Source of the DNA: Onchocerca volvulus
Taxonomy: Eukaryota; Nematoda; Chromadorea; Rhabditida; Onchocercidae
DNA: 64,000 bases
Direction of reading: 5' to 3'
Assembly: GCA_000499405.2 (NCBI GenBank)
Contig: HG738137.1
Coordinates: 7,068,001-7,132,000, forward strand
A program made the position numbers and the translations under genes. The notes under the pieces are model-generated. The model did no database searches, was not told the origin of the DNA, and was given only the letters and a program-made list of their open reading frames with translations. Below, in pieces: positions 24,801 to 39,800 of the stretch (positions are counted from its first letter, which is position 1; the number at the start of each line of letters is the position of its first letter).

Positions 24801-27800
24801 ATCTCGAAGCAACTTTATCGAAACGATGCTTAGCCGAAACAAGCAAATTCTTGATTGGTATTGCATCTTTTTTTTCGCAATAATATTGCACTTTGGTGCC
24901 TTTGCTATTCAAATTACTCATTAATTCTCGATAGTGTGACACCTGAAAAAAGCTAGAACTGTAAATCAAGATAGTGAATATACAGACTAATGAGTCCTGT
25001 TCACTAAAATACATTTCCTGCACCTGCTACCATTTGTACGTCCGTTATGCCTTGGCCCACTATTTCTATATTAGATAGTTGAAAAGAAAATTTTTTTTAG
25101 ATCCATCAAAAATCTACACGCAACAATCCGCATGCTTTTGTTATCATCCAAAATTTCACCTCAGCTTGGAATTCGGTATGTTCATTCATCTGCTTCTGTA
25201 CAGTCTCAGGAATCCTTGATACGTGTTCCAAACAACCTAAATAACTTTCTGCTAAATTTAACCATTCGTTCATTGCAGTCATAGAAGAATGAAGTTGTTC
25301 GGCTTCTGTCAATGCAATTCTCAACTTCTGCTCCCTTTCATCAATCTTGTCTTGCACCTGCAGGAAAAAAAAAGAATTATAAAAAATTATTCAAATGAAT
25401 TTATTTTATTAGATCTAACTGTCCACTACCTATTATTCCCATAATGAACAAATGTTAAATTCGTAATTACTGCATTCAATAATCAATCACTTATCATCAA
25501 TCTATTTTAAGATGAAGAAATATTCCAATACAGAATCTACTCAAACATCAAAATTTACTGAAACTAATTTTCTGATTTACCTGAATCCACTTTTTCGTCA
25601 ATTGCACTCCCCGCTGTACAATCCATGAATCCCGATCACTATCGGATAGATATTTTGTTGCTGTTTCCAAATGCGCTTCCAGAGCAGGTCGATTCTGCTC
25701 AATTTCAGCCTGCATTTTTTGAAATTTCGATTGAATAGCAAATCCCCAAAAAAGAGAATATAAGCTAAAAAATGAAGGCACAGAGATGATTTAGAAACTA
25801 AAAAACCTTTAGAACGAAGAAATTATCAAGTTGTGCCTGTGCAGTTTCCGGCAAACCACCTGTTGGTTTTATTTGAGACAAATCCGCATCTTTATCTTGA
25901 AGCCACATGGCCCAACGATCCACTTCACCACCTAGATTTTCAGCAGCTTTCCGAGCATCGTCTAACTATAATTTTAAGTTTCATCGTACTTATATTAAAT
26001 TTCGAAATCCAAAAACAGAACTATCGAGGTAGTTCGGTTTTTAAAAAATGACAGAAGTTTTAAAAAAAAGGAAGAAATGGGAAAATCAATGAAATTTAGA
26101 CTTTTATGTGACTCAGATATAATTCAGTTCGAATGAACATATTTCCGAATGAAAATGAATATAAATAATAATTGTAGTGTTTGATTTGACATTAAACTAT
26201 TGAATTACAAATTAAATATTTCATAAATGAATAAGTTGGTGTTGTCAAGTCAGTGAAAACTACCGCATTCTTTTTACAGAATTCATCAACCCTAAATCTC
26301 AGATATTAAAACAGTTCAAATAATTATCACCTGCACCCAAACATCTTCCAGTTTATCGACCAACATATGCCAGCTTGAATTCAACTTATCGATCATTGGT
26401 TGCGTTGAATTTGCAGCAGTCGGATCAGCAGCAATGATACGTTTAGCAGCACTATTTAAAGTATCCATGCTTGCTTCATGCACCAGAATTTCATTTTGTA
26501 TTACTCTATGTTTGCAAACTTCCACTTCTGCTTCCTTGATACTAGTTGGCCGAGAATTGATCTGAAATTAGCTGACCATAAGGACTGCAAAAGGCAAAAG
26601 AGCTTTTAAAGCACCAATAAAAAGAAAAAAAAAAAAAAAACTGACAATGTGATGGTATATTGATATTAAAATAGAAGCATTTAAGAATGCTGTTTTTTTT
26701 GTTCTTTGCCTCTTATCAGATCCCCATAATGATCTCATAGCAGTAAAGAATTTTCAAGTTTTATGAAAACAGAATCGAAAGTAAAGGAAAAACATAAACA
26801 AACTTCATTCAAAACATGCTGTGTCTTCTCGATCCAAATCATTAGTTGTTCATATGCCTGCGAAAACTGTCCCATTTCCAGCAATGCTTTTTCCATTTTT
26901 TGTTGACGTTCGTTTAACAGTGCGTATAACTAAACTAGCTTATGCTTAATGATAGCGAATATTAAAAGCATGAATAAATGAAATGTATTGCGCTTTCTAT
27001 TGTATCAGAAAAGAAATGCTTGTCATCTCGATTCTTTCAAAAGCATCCAGCCCTATTCAATGCACATTATATGATTAATATAATTTTAATGCTTGCAATA
27101 CTATTTGGAAATACTCATTTCACATAATCGAAACAAATGAAAAAATTTAGGATTTTAATTCATATTTTAAATAACTCCTACTGCTGAACAACTAATCGAG
27201 GTAATTGAGATAGTTAAGATATAAAGTCATAATTCTCGCCTCTTCTTCCGCTTTCAAATGCTAAATCAAATTCTGCTAAGGAAGAATACAGCACTAGAAA
27301 ATTCCAGGTTGGTGGACTGAACAGGAAATTATGGCTTTGCCGCCTATTTGCTTGGATTTGAAAATTTTTAAGATGAACATGAAAGACTAGGCAATTAATA
27401 ATTTCTTAGGCAAATTTATTTTGAATAAAATCCTGTCAGTAACGGAAGACTAATCGTCTAAATAATGGCAAGTCTCTGATCAATTCATGATACATAATTA
27501 AACAGCTAACTGTACACTAACTCTATTCCAGCGAATATTCAGATCATTGATTGGAGCTTTCATGTTTGCAGATTGCTGCGCAGTGCTACCAACGCAAAGA
27601 CTTGCACATAGCTGATTTAACTGTTCCTTCTCCAGAGCCTTCTCGTCCAATAATGAACGTAAATCACCCAAAGCAGTAAGCTATAAAAGAAAAACTGAGG
27701 CAAAATCTGCAAAAAAAAAAAAAAAAAAAAAGATTCCAAATAATTGCTCTATTCAGCAAGTAAAAGCAAAATTTTACAAAATTCAAAGCTATATATACTG

Positions 27801-30800
27801 CTTGTGGAGTTTCCGTTTCTTCTACCCAATTTATCAACTCTCTTAATAAATTATGGTATTCCATTGCTTTCTCCATGACCTCAACGAAATCTGATTCCCT
27901 GAAATTATTTACATGTTGCTCTCCGTATAATATCATTGTTTATAGTAAAAAAAAAAAAAAAAAAAAAGAAAAAAACTACATCTAAAACTTACTTCCGCGT
28001 GCACATACTAGTTACTGCGACCCAGCCTCCTTCAACTTCATTCATTTGCTGTTCTACGTGAGTTTTTTCTTCTTCGGCAACCATATCACAAAGATCATGT
28101 CCAGCGCTACGCAATTTATCCATAAACTTAGGTTTCATTTCTCCCATTTCACCTTTAATTACCTATAATAATGACTGAATTATTCTTTGAACATTCATGC
28201 TACTTCTTTTAAAAAACTAAAATGATACACTTGAATTTCTAAAAGCTCTGGAAGAATATGATCTTTGCTGATACGAATTGAAGTCTTTACTAAAGAAACC
28301 TTATTTCAACTTCAGACTTGATGAAATAAGCAATCAACAAACTAGAAGAGTATTTCGCTGCTGCTCAATAATCGTTGGCTCTCCAAGAGCTAGTTGTATT
28401 CCTTCAATGCGCAAGCGCAATTCTTTAATCGCTTCCTGGCAAGATTTCAATTCGTACCAAAATCGTTCTGCTTTAACTAGCGTATCTTTCAAGATATTTT
28501 CCCTTGTTGCGACACCTTTCGTTAATTCTTCCCATAACGCATCAAGTTCTTTCATTTTGATGCTGATTTCTGCAAAAAAAAGCAGAGATAGTAAGTACCA
28601 TTATAAGATTTGCATTAAGGTTCAATAAAATGCTGTAAATATCATTTGTTCCTTCTACCATCAATATGCGTTGTATTTCTGTTTACATTAGCTTCGCATG
28701 TATTAATGTTTTTGATATCAATATCAATGATCGTACCTGCAGATACAGTATCATTTGGTCTTGCATGCAGCAGAATCTCCTTGGCATTTTCCTTCACTGA
28801 CCTCAATACACCTTCTTTATGTTTCAGCTGTTCCACCAGAGAACGATTATCCATAATTTGTGATTTGATACGTTCTAGATCAATTGGTATTGCTTCCGGA
28901 TTTCGAATCTGCAATCATTATAACAATGCTTTGGAAAATAATTAATCACTGCATTAGGTTGCAGATTTAAGAATAAATAGATAAAAAATACCTCTTGCAA
29001 CTATTGTAAATATCAATGTGTATACCTGCATGGCAGTACCATCTAGATTTGCCAGGACAATATCCAATCTGTCCGTGAATTGACTACTTTGTTCAATTGC
29101 AGTTTCAAGTGCCTCAGCTCGTTGACGAATAGCATCTCGGGCAGTAAGGAACCGCTCATCCAGACCTTCAGCTATTTTTTGCAGCTGTATTTCATCTTCT
29201 GGACCACATAATTCGCTTAGAGCGCTGACATTTTTGTGAAAACGATCCATCAACGATTTGTGTGATATGACTGAATGTTGCAGTTGCTGAAAAAACTAAC
29301 TGTCACGACAATATCACTCATAAAGCAGTCTCATAACTAAAACAAAAGTTTCATTTTGTTCGTAATCTTTAATGCTTCATCGAGTTTTTTTTAAACTAAT
29401 GACTTTACTTTGTTGCAATTTATGTATGTAAGATTCATTTCATAAGTGTATCAGATTATTTTAGATTATCTGTAAATATGTGCTGTTTCAACTGAATATA
29501 AAATTCTACTTAACAAAATTAAAAAATTCACAGAATTGTGGACTTGTTGTTGCATCAGCTGATCTCGTTGATGTCCTATTGTAACCGGTGGACAGTTTTC
29601 AATCTCGTTTTCCATACTTTCTAACCACGAGTGCAATTCACCAAATGACTGATCGATTTCAAGACATAACGCTAATGCCTGCTCCAATTTAGCCAACCTT
29701 TCATCACCTAACTGGGCTACATCGGCCGAAAGAGCTCGTCCAGTCTGAAATGAAAATTCGTATACTTTATTGTTGCATATATACACACAATTACGAAATG
29801 TTTTTATCTCCATAAGAATATTATCTCATCTACAAATCTATTCACTTTAATTTAGGAATAACATTTATGCTAACAAACCTCAATTCTGCTTTCGAGCAAT
29901 AAATCTTGACCATTGGCTTCACCACCCAAAGCACGCACAACTTTATGTGCATCTGCAGCTGCATCTCGCAGTCGTGCTTTCATTATCGCAATATCTTCGT
30001 TCATCTGTTTTTGATTTTTGAGCTGTTTCCTGACATAATCTGGATCTACTTCCGGTGCTGAACCCTACAACACAGGCTTGGTCACTGTATTATAGGAAAT
30101 TGTTGAGTATTTGCAATAATAATATTTGGAGAAAATTAGATCAAAGAATTCTTTCTCGCAATTTTCGAAGATTTTCAATGAAAAAGCTGAAAAAAAAAGT
30201 GTAATCAAAAAGGCCGTAGTAGAATATAGAGCGAAGAACTACACAGCGGTGAATCATTTAAGCTGAAATATTTTGATATATCATCAAGAACTACCTGTAA
30301 TAAACGATCATGAGCATCAGCAAACCATTCATTAAGATAGTCTAATTCGTCCAAAACTTGCCGAGTTTGCTTCTCGACTGACATTAGCTTATCACTTTTA
30401 CGCGTAATCTGAAAATAATTTAGCGTTTGTTTTAGTCATCTAATTGATATTGTCTCAGGTTTTGAACAAAAAATCTTTCATTCAAAAAATTCTCATTCCT
30501 AAAACAAGAATAAGCAATATTTACAAAATTTGGAAGAGTTTATTATGAACTCCCATTTAGAACATCGACTGAAATTTCAGATTCTATACAGCTGAAAGAT
30601 TCAACTAACTTGTTCAGAAAGGTGATTAAATTTGCAGGTTATATCATCAGTTTGTATTTCCAGTTCATCCGTTTTGAAACGAACGAGATTTTGCAGCTGT
30701 TTTGAGATATCGCTAATTTCCTCAACTTCAGGACGCAATTTTGCTAAATCATCTTCCATTTGAGCAAGTATTGTCGCTTGAGTTTCAAGAGGAGCCTGAA

Positions 30801-33800
30801 ATATAATATAATATGCCAATTTTTCGGGAGAAATGCCTTATACTATTACTGCTTCAAATTTTTTTCCAGAAAAAAAAAACATTTTTTGAATTGCATTTAT
30901 ATTTCAGAATACTTGATACGAGATATATCATTGCAAATTTATTTATATCCTAACTTAATTCCGGAACGAATGATTTTTTTTTTGCTTTTCCAGCCATACT
31001 GTAGTAATTGAAATTAGAAAACGATAGCATTTTAAGTTAGGAATTCAAATTTTTGGATCATAAAAATAAATTTCAAGAGATTATTTCAATTTTACTATTA
31101 TGGTCATCACAAATAATGATTAATCAAAGCAGTGCAACTGGACATCACAGTAATTTTTCTAGAAGAATCTTGCGAAGTAGCCAAATTACTCCGTTCGATT
31201 CATCTGCTGCCTTTTAACTTCTAGTTATTTTGCAATACAGTTATAAATGAAATGATGAAAAAATCAGTGCCTGATCAATATTTTGTAAATCTTGTTCAAC
31301 AGCATCCATCCATTGCTGTACAATATCGTAGCCATCGTGAAATTTCTCTGACAGTGGCACAGCTTCACTTAAAATAGCAATTTTTTCATCCGTTACAGCA
31401 GTTAAATCTAGATATCGAGCTCGTAATGCCTCAATACGGCTTTGAAGAGCAATTGCTTCATCGCCAGTTGTTTGTCGACATAATTCATGACCATCTTCAA
31501 CAACCGCCGATACTAGGGCTTCTTGTTTCGTTATCTCCATCGTTAGCTAAAATTAAATCACACATAATGATAAATCTTAAATTTTTTTCCCATCAGAACT
31601 CACTAAATCAATTCATAATGGCCTGTGTCATCCTGTCACACATTTACTCTATACTTCGAAATGAGGTAATTAATAATTCTTGATATTAGTTTATATTGCA
31701 AGAAATAATTTATACATCAGCAAGTAAAGCACTTTGCTCGCTCAGTTCTTCTGGATAAATCGAAATTGTGTCTAACTTGTCCATATCATTCTCGATCTTT
31801 GCCAACCATTCCGTTAGCATTTTAGTGCGTTTCAAAAAGTTTGTTATTTCTTCACCAATCTGGAAAATGAATTAATATCTTGCAGAATTTATACTTTTGA
31901 CTCTTATGTCTCTAAAATAAAATCCGAATGTAAAACTTTAAAACATATAAATAAAAGATTTTTTTTTTTTTTAAAGAGTATGGATTTCGAAATAATTTCG
32001 ATCCCATGCTCTCTGTTTGTGTTATGAAGATACGACTACATGATATATGATGCTAATTTATGAGTCATATTTTATATTTTCATTTACGACTTGTTAGCTC
32101 TGTTTTCTTACGTCACAATCTATCTTTCGAGATAGTTGAACAGCTGTCTTTTATCAAAAAAAAAAAGTTGACATTGCCTGATGTGTACTATCTACAGGCA
32201 ATAAATAGTAAGTCGGAAAACAATTTAATTATTCAGATTTTCGGGAAAAAAAAAGACACCCGAATTACCTGCTGTAGTAAAACTCCACATTCAGCAGATC
32301 GCGTACCCAAATTTTCATATCGTATTAGGTAATTCTTGAACATTGTCTCCAATTCGGCAGCTTCTTCGTCAGATGCTAAACCAGCAAGAATGGGACATAG
32401 CTGCATCATTTTTTCCACATCTGTATGCTTCATTTCGATATTTTCTTGCAATTTCTGAAATTTTGAAACAAATTTTATCTGAAATTCAAACACTGTAGTA
32501 TTAACGGCAAAGCCCCTTTCTATTTCATTCCTAATCAATCATCATAACTAACGCTCGCTTCTTTTATCTGACACTCTAATTACAGCAGTCTTTTTTTTAT
32601 TTGAATTATCAAAAAAAAATTCTGGACATTTTCACGAAGCCTTAAAAAGACAAATAGTACAAGGTAAGTTGCCGCAGAATACTACAAAAAAAAAAAAAAA
32701 AAGAAAGAAAAAAAGAAAGAAAAAAAAAGAAAAGAACTTGATGTAAGTTAATTTGTTGTTCAAATTTTTCTTCATCGGTTGGTACTTGTCCAAGCTCTTG
32801 CAATGCACGCTCAGTAGTTTCAAGCCACGTCTTGAATGGTCCCGACAACTGAGCCCAATCATTGGTTAAAACAATTGCATCATGTAAACAACTGCGTCGA
32901 TCTTGGGCAATTTCAACTAGTGCAGCGTACCTAAGCAAAAGGTAGTTTTAATTCATAATTTCTAGTAAAAGATATTTTAAATCAAGCTAAAAGTTTATAC
33001 ATACCACTAATACAATACTCTGCCTTGGTTACATTATTTATCATCGAGGAAATACAATTCAGAATTGTATTTCTATGATGTAAAAACTGTTACGTCACAT
33101 ATTACGTTTGGCGTGTAGTACTTCAAGTAAATCCACATAAGATCATATTCTTCTCAAGAATAAGTTTTTTAAGGAAATTTGTTCGTTTCGCAAAATATTT
33201 GAATAAATTAACTTCAATTAAAGACATCATGATAATTTTTTACCTTCGTGTGATATTGCTAGCTTGTTCTTTCAATATTTCGCGTTTCGTAACATCTGTT
33301 ATAAGTTCCACAACTTTTTCGATCAGTGCTTTGAAACCATCAATACTAGAAATAATTTTTATTATAAACTATCAAATAGATAAAAAAAATGTTCGCCAAA
33401 AGTATCTTTAATAGATAAAATATTCTCCAAAAGTAAAGTATGTTCTATTATTCTTATTAAATAAAGATAATATATATCTTTAAAAAGCAGCAAGCAGGAT
33501 AAGTCGCCAGCAAAACTGGAAAAAGTTTGATTTCAATAGAGCGTTAAAACCTCACGATATCATTTATCATTACTATCAGTTAATTTCAAGTTAAATATGA
33601 TGAAAGTGGAGAAATCAAGAAATACAGAAAGCACTCTTGCCTTGAAAATAACTTCGAAATAATTTCTACTAAATATACATACTTGATACTCTCTTCTAAG
33701 TTTTCCGATTCCGTGCCTGATTTATCATAACCAGCCTTTGACCTCCAAAAAAAGTATCAATAATAACTTACCTTTGTTGTTTTTCTTCAATATGCTTTAG

Positions 33801-36800
33801 TAAAATATCATTCGCCCGTGTCTGCTCTTTAACCACTTTATATTCGATAGACGGTGGCCGCTGGTTTTGGAGCGATTCTTCGGTATCTTGTAACCACACA
33901 AGAAGCGCATTATGCGCATCAGTATAACTTCCAAGTTCTTGTAACGATGCACAAACTTGTTGTTCACGGTCTGCTATTTGCTTGTTTAAAGCATTCCAAA
34001 CGCTGGTCAGTTTATTCTTTTCCTCTTCCTAGATTTTATATTAACTTCAGATGTACTATGCTTTAACAACTGCAATAAATATGAGAATTGGTTAATTTAC
34101 AATTGTAGCGTATTTCTTGATTTAAATCATATTCAATTTTACCGTATCTTGCAATCTCAATTCAAATCCTCCTAAAATTATGCTGCATGGATCGTGCATG
34201 AGGTCAACTTACATAATCTTTTATTTATGTTATAAAATATCAATATCATAGCTTATGAAATCTACCAGTGTTGCTGTTGAGACTCCTTCATCAGCACTTT
34301 TTATAAGCTTATCACAACTTTCCAAAACTGCAGCATAATTCTGGTTAGTAGGCCGTATTTTTTCATGAAAGATTCTCAGTTTCTCCTGTTGATTTCGTAG
34401 AACATTTAGCTCAGCTTGAATAGGTTCTTTTAACATATCATCCGTTGTAAGTTTGTCAAATTCATCTCTTAATGCTTCTGCTTTGCTGAAATTAGCGTAT
34501 TATCATGAATTATTTATTAAAATATCCATCATACTCTTCATTCTTAATAATCAAATTTAAAAAGGAATAAATAGAAATTTTGGAAGCTGATATAAGTGAT
34601 ATTGGGTTTTTCCAAGGCACCCATTTGACTTGAGAAAACAATGAATTTGAAATTCAATTTCTAACATAGCATTGATGTTGAATTTCTCAAATTCGGCATG
34701 GTCTACTTCAGTATATTTAGGGACGAGCCGATATTCTAGTGATGAATATGTTGAATATAGTATTTCATTTCTCCCCTCTTTTAATCCCACAATTGAATCA
34801 TATAGAGGATGATAAAGTTAAACATGCCTAGAACTTGAAAGATACAGATTCCAAAAAATTTCACAAAATTAGATAAAATAATTCAGTGGCAATTCTGCAT
34901 GATCGAACATTAGCAAAACTTCTAACCAAACAAATTCCTGCACAGCCAAAAGCATGTTTCCAATAACACGTTTGCGCTGCGTAACAGCAGCACGTTGTTT
35001 ATTTAGAGCTTCTCTGATTTCATTTATTTGCAACATAAATGCATTTTTTTGAGCCGCTTGAATAGCAGTGGTATTATAAACTTGTTGCCATTCCAATATC
35101 AACTCATCCAAAATCTGAATATAAGTTTCTCAAAATTTTACTCATTTTCAATTTTTCATATAAGCAGTGACCGCACTTATCACACTGTTTCCACATTTAT
35201 CCCCGAATTTTTTTATAAATTTCTTTTTTCTTCAGATAAATATTTGATATATTATTTGGATGCAGACTGTATCCCACATTACATAACAATAGTGAAATCA
35301 ATAAGTTAAAAAAGATTAATGAAATTCGGGTATTTAAAACTAAGAAATTAACCTTTTCTTTTTCAGCAGTATTTTTCAACAATTCATCACAAGTTCTATT
35401 TTGTTCTTCCAATTTCGCAATATTACGTTCTATTGGTGACGATGAATCCTACAATTGCCTTAAAGTGAGAAAAAGTTCCAATTATTTCAGGAAAACAATC
35501 TGTTTAATTATTTTCTTGAAACAATTAATTCATGGGCAAGTAAATATAGAATATCTCATACATATTTAGAAAAAAAAAGTTGCATATGGAGCAATTTCGT
35601 TCACTACAGCAAACATTAATTAGCACCCAATGGAATGATTAATCAAGGAGTTTTTGACGAAAACTATCTCTTTCTCTACAAGCGCAATTTTAGACAGAAT
35701 TTAAGATGCAATGATTTTGAGATTCGTTCGATAAAAAAATCGTTGGATAAAAAAATCTGACTTTTTATGCTTATTATCTGCTATAACAATGAAAAATCAA
35801 CATTTATTAGAAAAAAGAGAAATAGCTTTCGTCTCGTTAAATATCACTTTTTCTGATCAACAAACAACACTATAAAATCTAAAATCTATTTTTTCTGACC
35901 TATTTAGTAATTCAAATAAATGATGGATGTCGAAAAGAAAAAAATTGAATCTAAATTTAAGATTTGCATTAACATAATTTCATTAATTTTGAGTTAGAAA
36001 TTTACTCCATTCACGTTTCGAATCTCGGCACTGAATAAGCCGATCTTTTGTCTTATGGCATCTAACATTTCATCTCTCTTTTTCATTTCACAGTGTAAAC
36101 CTCGGATAACCGTTATCACTTCAGCATATTCGATACTCATTTTCTGCAAATCCTCATGAAGATTTTTTGCTTCCTCACGAGTGACAGTTCCTTCGACATC
36201 TTTCAAAGCCGCATGTAATTCTCGTTCTTTTTTCTTCCAACTATTCTCGAGGTCATCGACAGCTAAAATAAACAAATCTGAAAGGATATTCTTCCTAGAA
36301 AAATTTGGGGTTTTTTTTTTCTGCATGAAAAATAAAAACGGAATTGAAAACATTGTATGGAGATCCGATGGATTTCAATCAACTTCTGATTCACGTTATA
36401 TTACGTATGCCAAGGCACTGAACATATGTAGCGCCCTTCCCGACTGAAAATCAAGCTCGATTTTTCAAGTTATTTTATGATGCTTACTTTTTAGCAAAAC
36501 TTCTTTCGTAATTGACGGAATGCCATCATTTCCTTTCAAACTTTCAGCTGTTTCTTTGGCTGTGTCTAACAGAATTTGCGCTTCCTCTCTCGTTCTTGAA
36601 AATTGTTTCTGTACATCCTTCTTAAAAAAAAATTTTGAATATTTTCAGATAAGCATCAGCAGAATCAGATTAAAGGAAATGTATGTGCAGTTTCATAGTT
36701 TGTATTTCCTATGCTAGAAAATTCAAAGATTTCACAAATGGAATCCTACCGATGTCTGTGCTTTCTGCGAAATATTTTTAATATCTTTCAACAATGCCCT

Positions 36801-39800
36801 CAAATCTCCAGTTGCGTTTTCTACTTCTCTTCCAAGTTTTCTTAATGATGGTCCAGTTGTAACTACTTCCAGTTTATGCAGCAGAGTTTCCAATGTAGAA
36901 AGTTCAAGTTCTTGCTTGCCAACTTCTTGCTTCATAGCAATTAAATTAGCTATGTCATTATCCTAAATAAGATAGATATTACAATTAAATTTTCGTAATA
37001 CAAACAACTACTATTTGCGGTTGAAGTCGAGAGTTTGAAATTACCACAGTGATCCGAAAACTTTGAACATCCACGTTTTTCCGGATCTTCTAAGTTGATA
37101 AGTATCGAAAATTTGTAAAAATTCAATAAAAACTAGCTTTGTTTCCTGAGATTTCGTTTAACTTTAATCGATTCTCATTCACCCGCATCGTTAAAGACTT
37201 TAATGAAGTTTCCAACTGATTTACAAGATCAAAAGCTCGTTCAGCATTTGCATGTTTTCTTTTAATTTCCTCCAGCAGTGGATTCCAGACAGCAGAAAGA
37301 TTATCGAGGACTGCTTTCTGCTTCGAATTCGGTACTTTTTTCATTTGATCCATCAATTTTGCCCTGAAAAATTTGTTGTATTAAAATATGGAAGAAATTT
37401 ATACAGAATTTTGAGAAAACTAAAAGTGATAAGTTGTTTGAATTACACTGGATAGAAGGGACATAATTATTCGGTGAAATTCGAGGTGATCATCCATACG
37501 ACAAGTGAAATGGATGAAGTTTAGTCGAATAGTTGACTTGAAATGGTTCTTCTTTGCATAAATTAAATTTCAGCAACATTGGTAATTATGCATTGAGAAT
37601 TGCACAGTAAGATTTAAATAAAAACTTTTATAATCTCTGCTGAAACATTTCCAAATATGTCAGTTATAAACATTGAAAGCAAACCAAAATAAATTAAACT
37701 CAAAAACAGCTCATTCAAAAATTTGTAAAATCATAAACCTTAACAAGGTAATGTCGCCCTCCATATTTAATACAGCGCTGTAAATTTTCTCAATTGTTGC
37801 TCGTTGTTCATTGAGTTCTGTGGGAATCACTGATAAAGGACTTAAATCAAAAAGTTGTTCCTGCATATCTTCTATCCATTTTATTGCTGTTTCAGCTTCC
37901 GTCACTATTTGACCTTCTTCATTCCTTGTATTTGTTGCTGCTATTTTCATGCTTTCTGTAATAGAAAATTTGTGAATATTATCCAAGGCCTAGCGATGTG
38001 ATTTATCGAAAGATTGTATTTTTAAGATATTTAGTAGAGTTGAAATTTAACTCAAATTATATTGGACAATTGGATAAAAGCAGTATCTTTCCAAGAAAGT
38101 ACAAACAATAAAGTCAAGTAAAAAAATTGAAAAGAAAGAGCAGATAAATTGATTTTTGATGTATTTACTAGTATTTAACAAAAAAAAGACTGCTAAAGCC
38201 TAGTAAGCATGTAAAGACCTCTAAAAACATGAAATAAATGGCGATAGTAAAAAGAGAATCATAAACATATACGATAGTTGGTGTAGAAATATATTTCTAG
38301 TATCAACACTTACCAATTTTCTTTTTCAATTCTTGGGCAGTTTGCACTGTTGTATTTAGCTGCTCGCGTATATCCGTTTGCAAGCTGTGATCTTGTGTAA
38401 TCTCACAGATTAAATTTACAAGCATTTTCAATTCCTCTAACTGTGGATCTATTTCAGATGATCGTCTACTTGATACATCCAGAATTTTTAATTGCTCATC
38501 AACATCGCTTTTAGATGTTAGCGGTGAACGACTTATTTGTTCGATTGCTTCTGCAACGCCAATCAGCTGCATTCTTAAAAAGTTTATTTCATCAAATATT
38601 TCCGAAAGTACTATGTTTCAAATTTAAAAATTCTGACTTCGATTGAACTCGTCTTAATCTTTCAGTAGCTACTCCTCCCTTCAGTATTCATCCCGTTAGG
38701 TTATATATATATATATATATATATATTTAACCTAATAAATATATATATAACCTAATAAATATATATATATATTTTTTTTATATATAAATTTTTCTAAATG
38801 ATCTAACATGTAAATTTATTTTACAGATGTGAAAAATGTGAAATTAGAAAACTTTACTTCACATCTCGTTGCTTGCTAGAAAAATTTAATCCAAGTTCTT
38901 TGATTTTTTGAAGAGTTAGTTTCTTCTTTTCCAGTTCATCATGAAATGAAACCCATCGCCGATTTAATGTGTCCATCTAAAAAAAGAATTTTGATCGTTA
39001 ATTCAAATTTTTTTTTTTTAAAATTAATATTTATTTTTTTCGAAGAAATCGTTCACTTACTTCAGTGACAATCTGCTGCGCATTTGATGGAGTTGTACTT
39101 TCAGCCACCAAATTATGTGCCAATTCGTTTACTTTATTTCGGGCTGCACTCTGATCCTCCAATTCACTTCTAAGCAACTGCAAACTACTAGCATTTCATA
39201 ACTTATTACAAAAGTAAACAAAGTAAAGAAGAAAGAAACAAATACCTCAATTTGTATAAGTTGATTGTCTATAACTTTAGGATCAATATTAACAGTTCCG
39301 ATAGCTGACATCATCCGTTCTTTTTGGATCAACCATTTATCAAGATTTATTAGCCCTGCAAATATGACCAACATAAAATTAGTATCGTGAATGTTATGAA
39401 ATTCGAAAAAATTACCAATTCTTTGAGTTTTACAAAAAAAAAAAATCTCACCTTCTAGCAACATCTCTGCATTTTCATTCCATTCCTTCAAAGTTGATAC
39501 TGCTTGGTTCAATTTCTCCCAGTCAATTTCAAGTGCCTTCTGAGAGCTTACAATATCAGAAGTTCCCGGAATAGACGGTTCACTCATCAGCAAACGTGCC
39601 TTACTTCGAATTTCTTCCATTTCTAATTGTTTCTCCTTGGCAAGAACTTCTTCTAGTCGTTTTGCTTTCGCAACATTTGTACGAATAACTTCATTAACCA
39701 GTGTTATAGGATAATCCGTGTTCTATAAGAAAAAATAATACCACAAAGAAAATGGACGGACTTCTTGCAAAGCAGCTTATGTTGCTAATAGTAAAATCTT

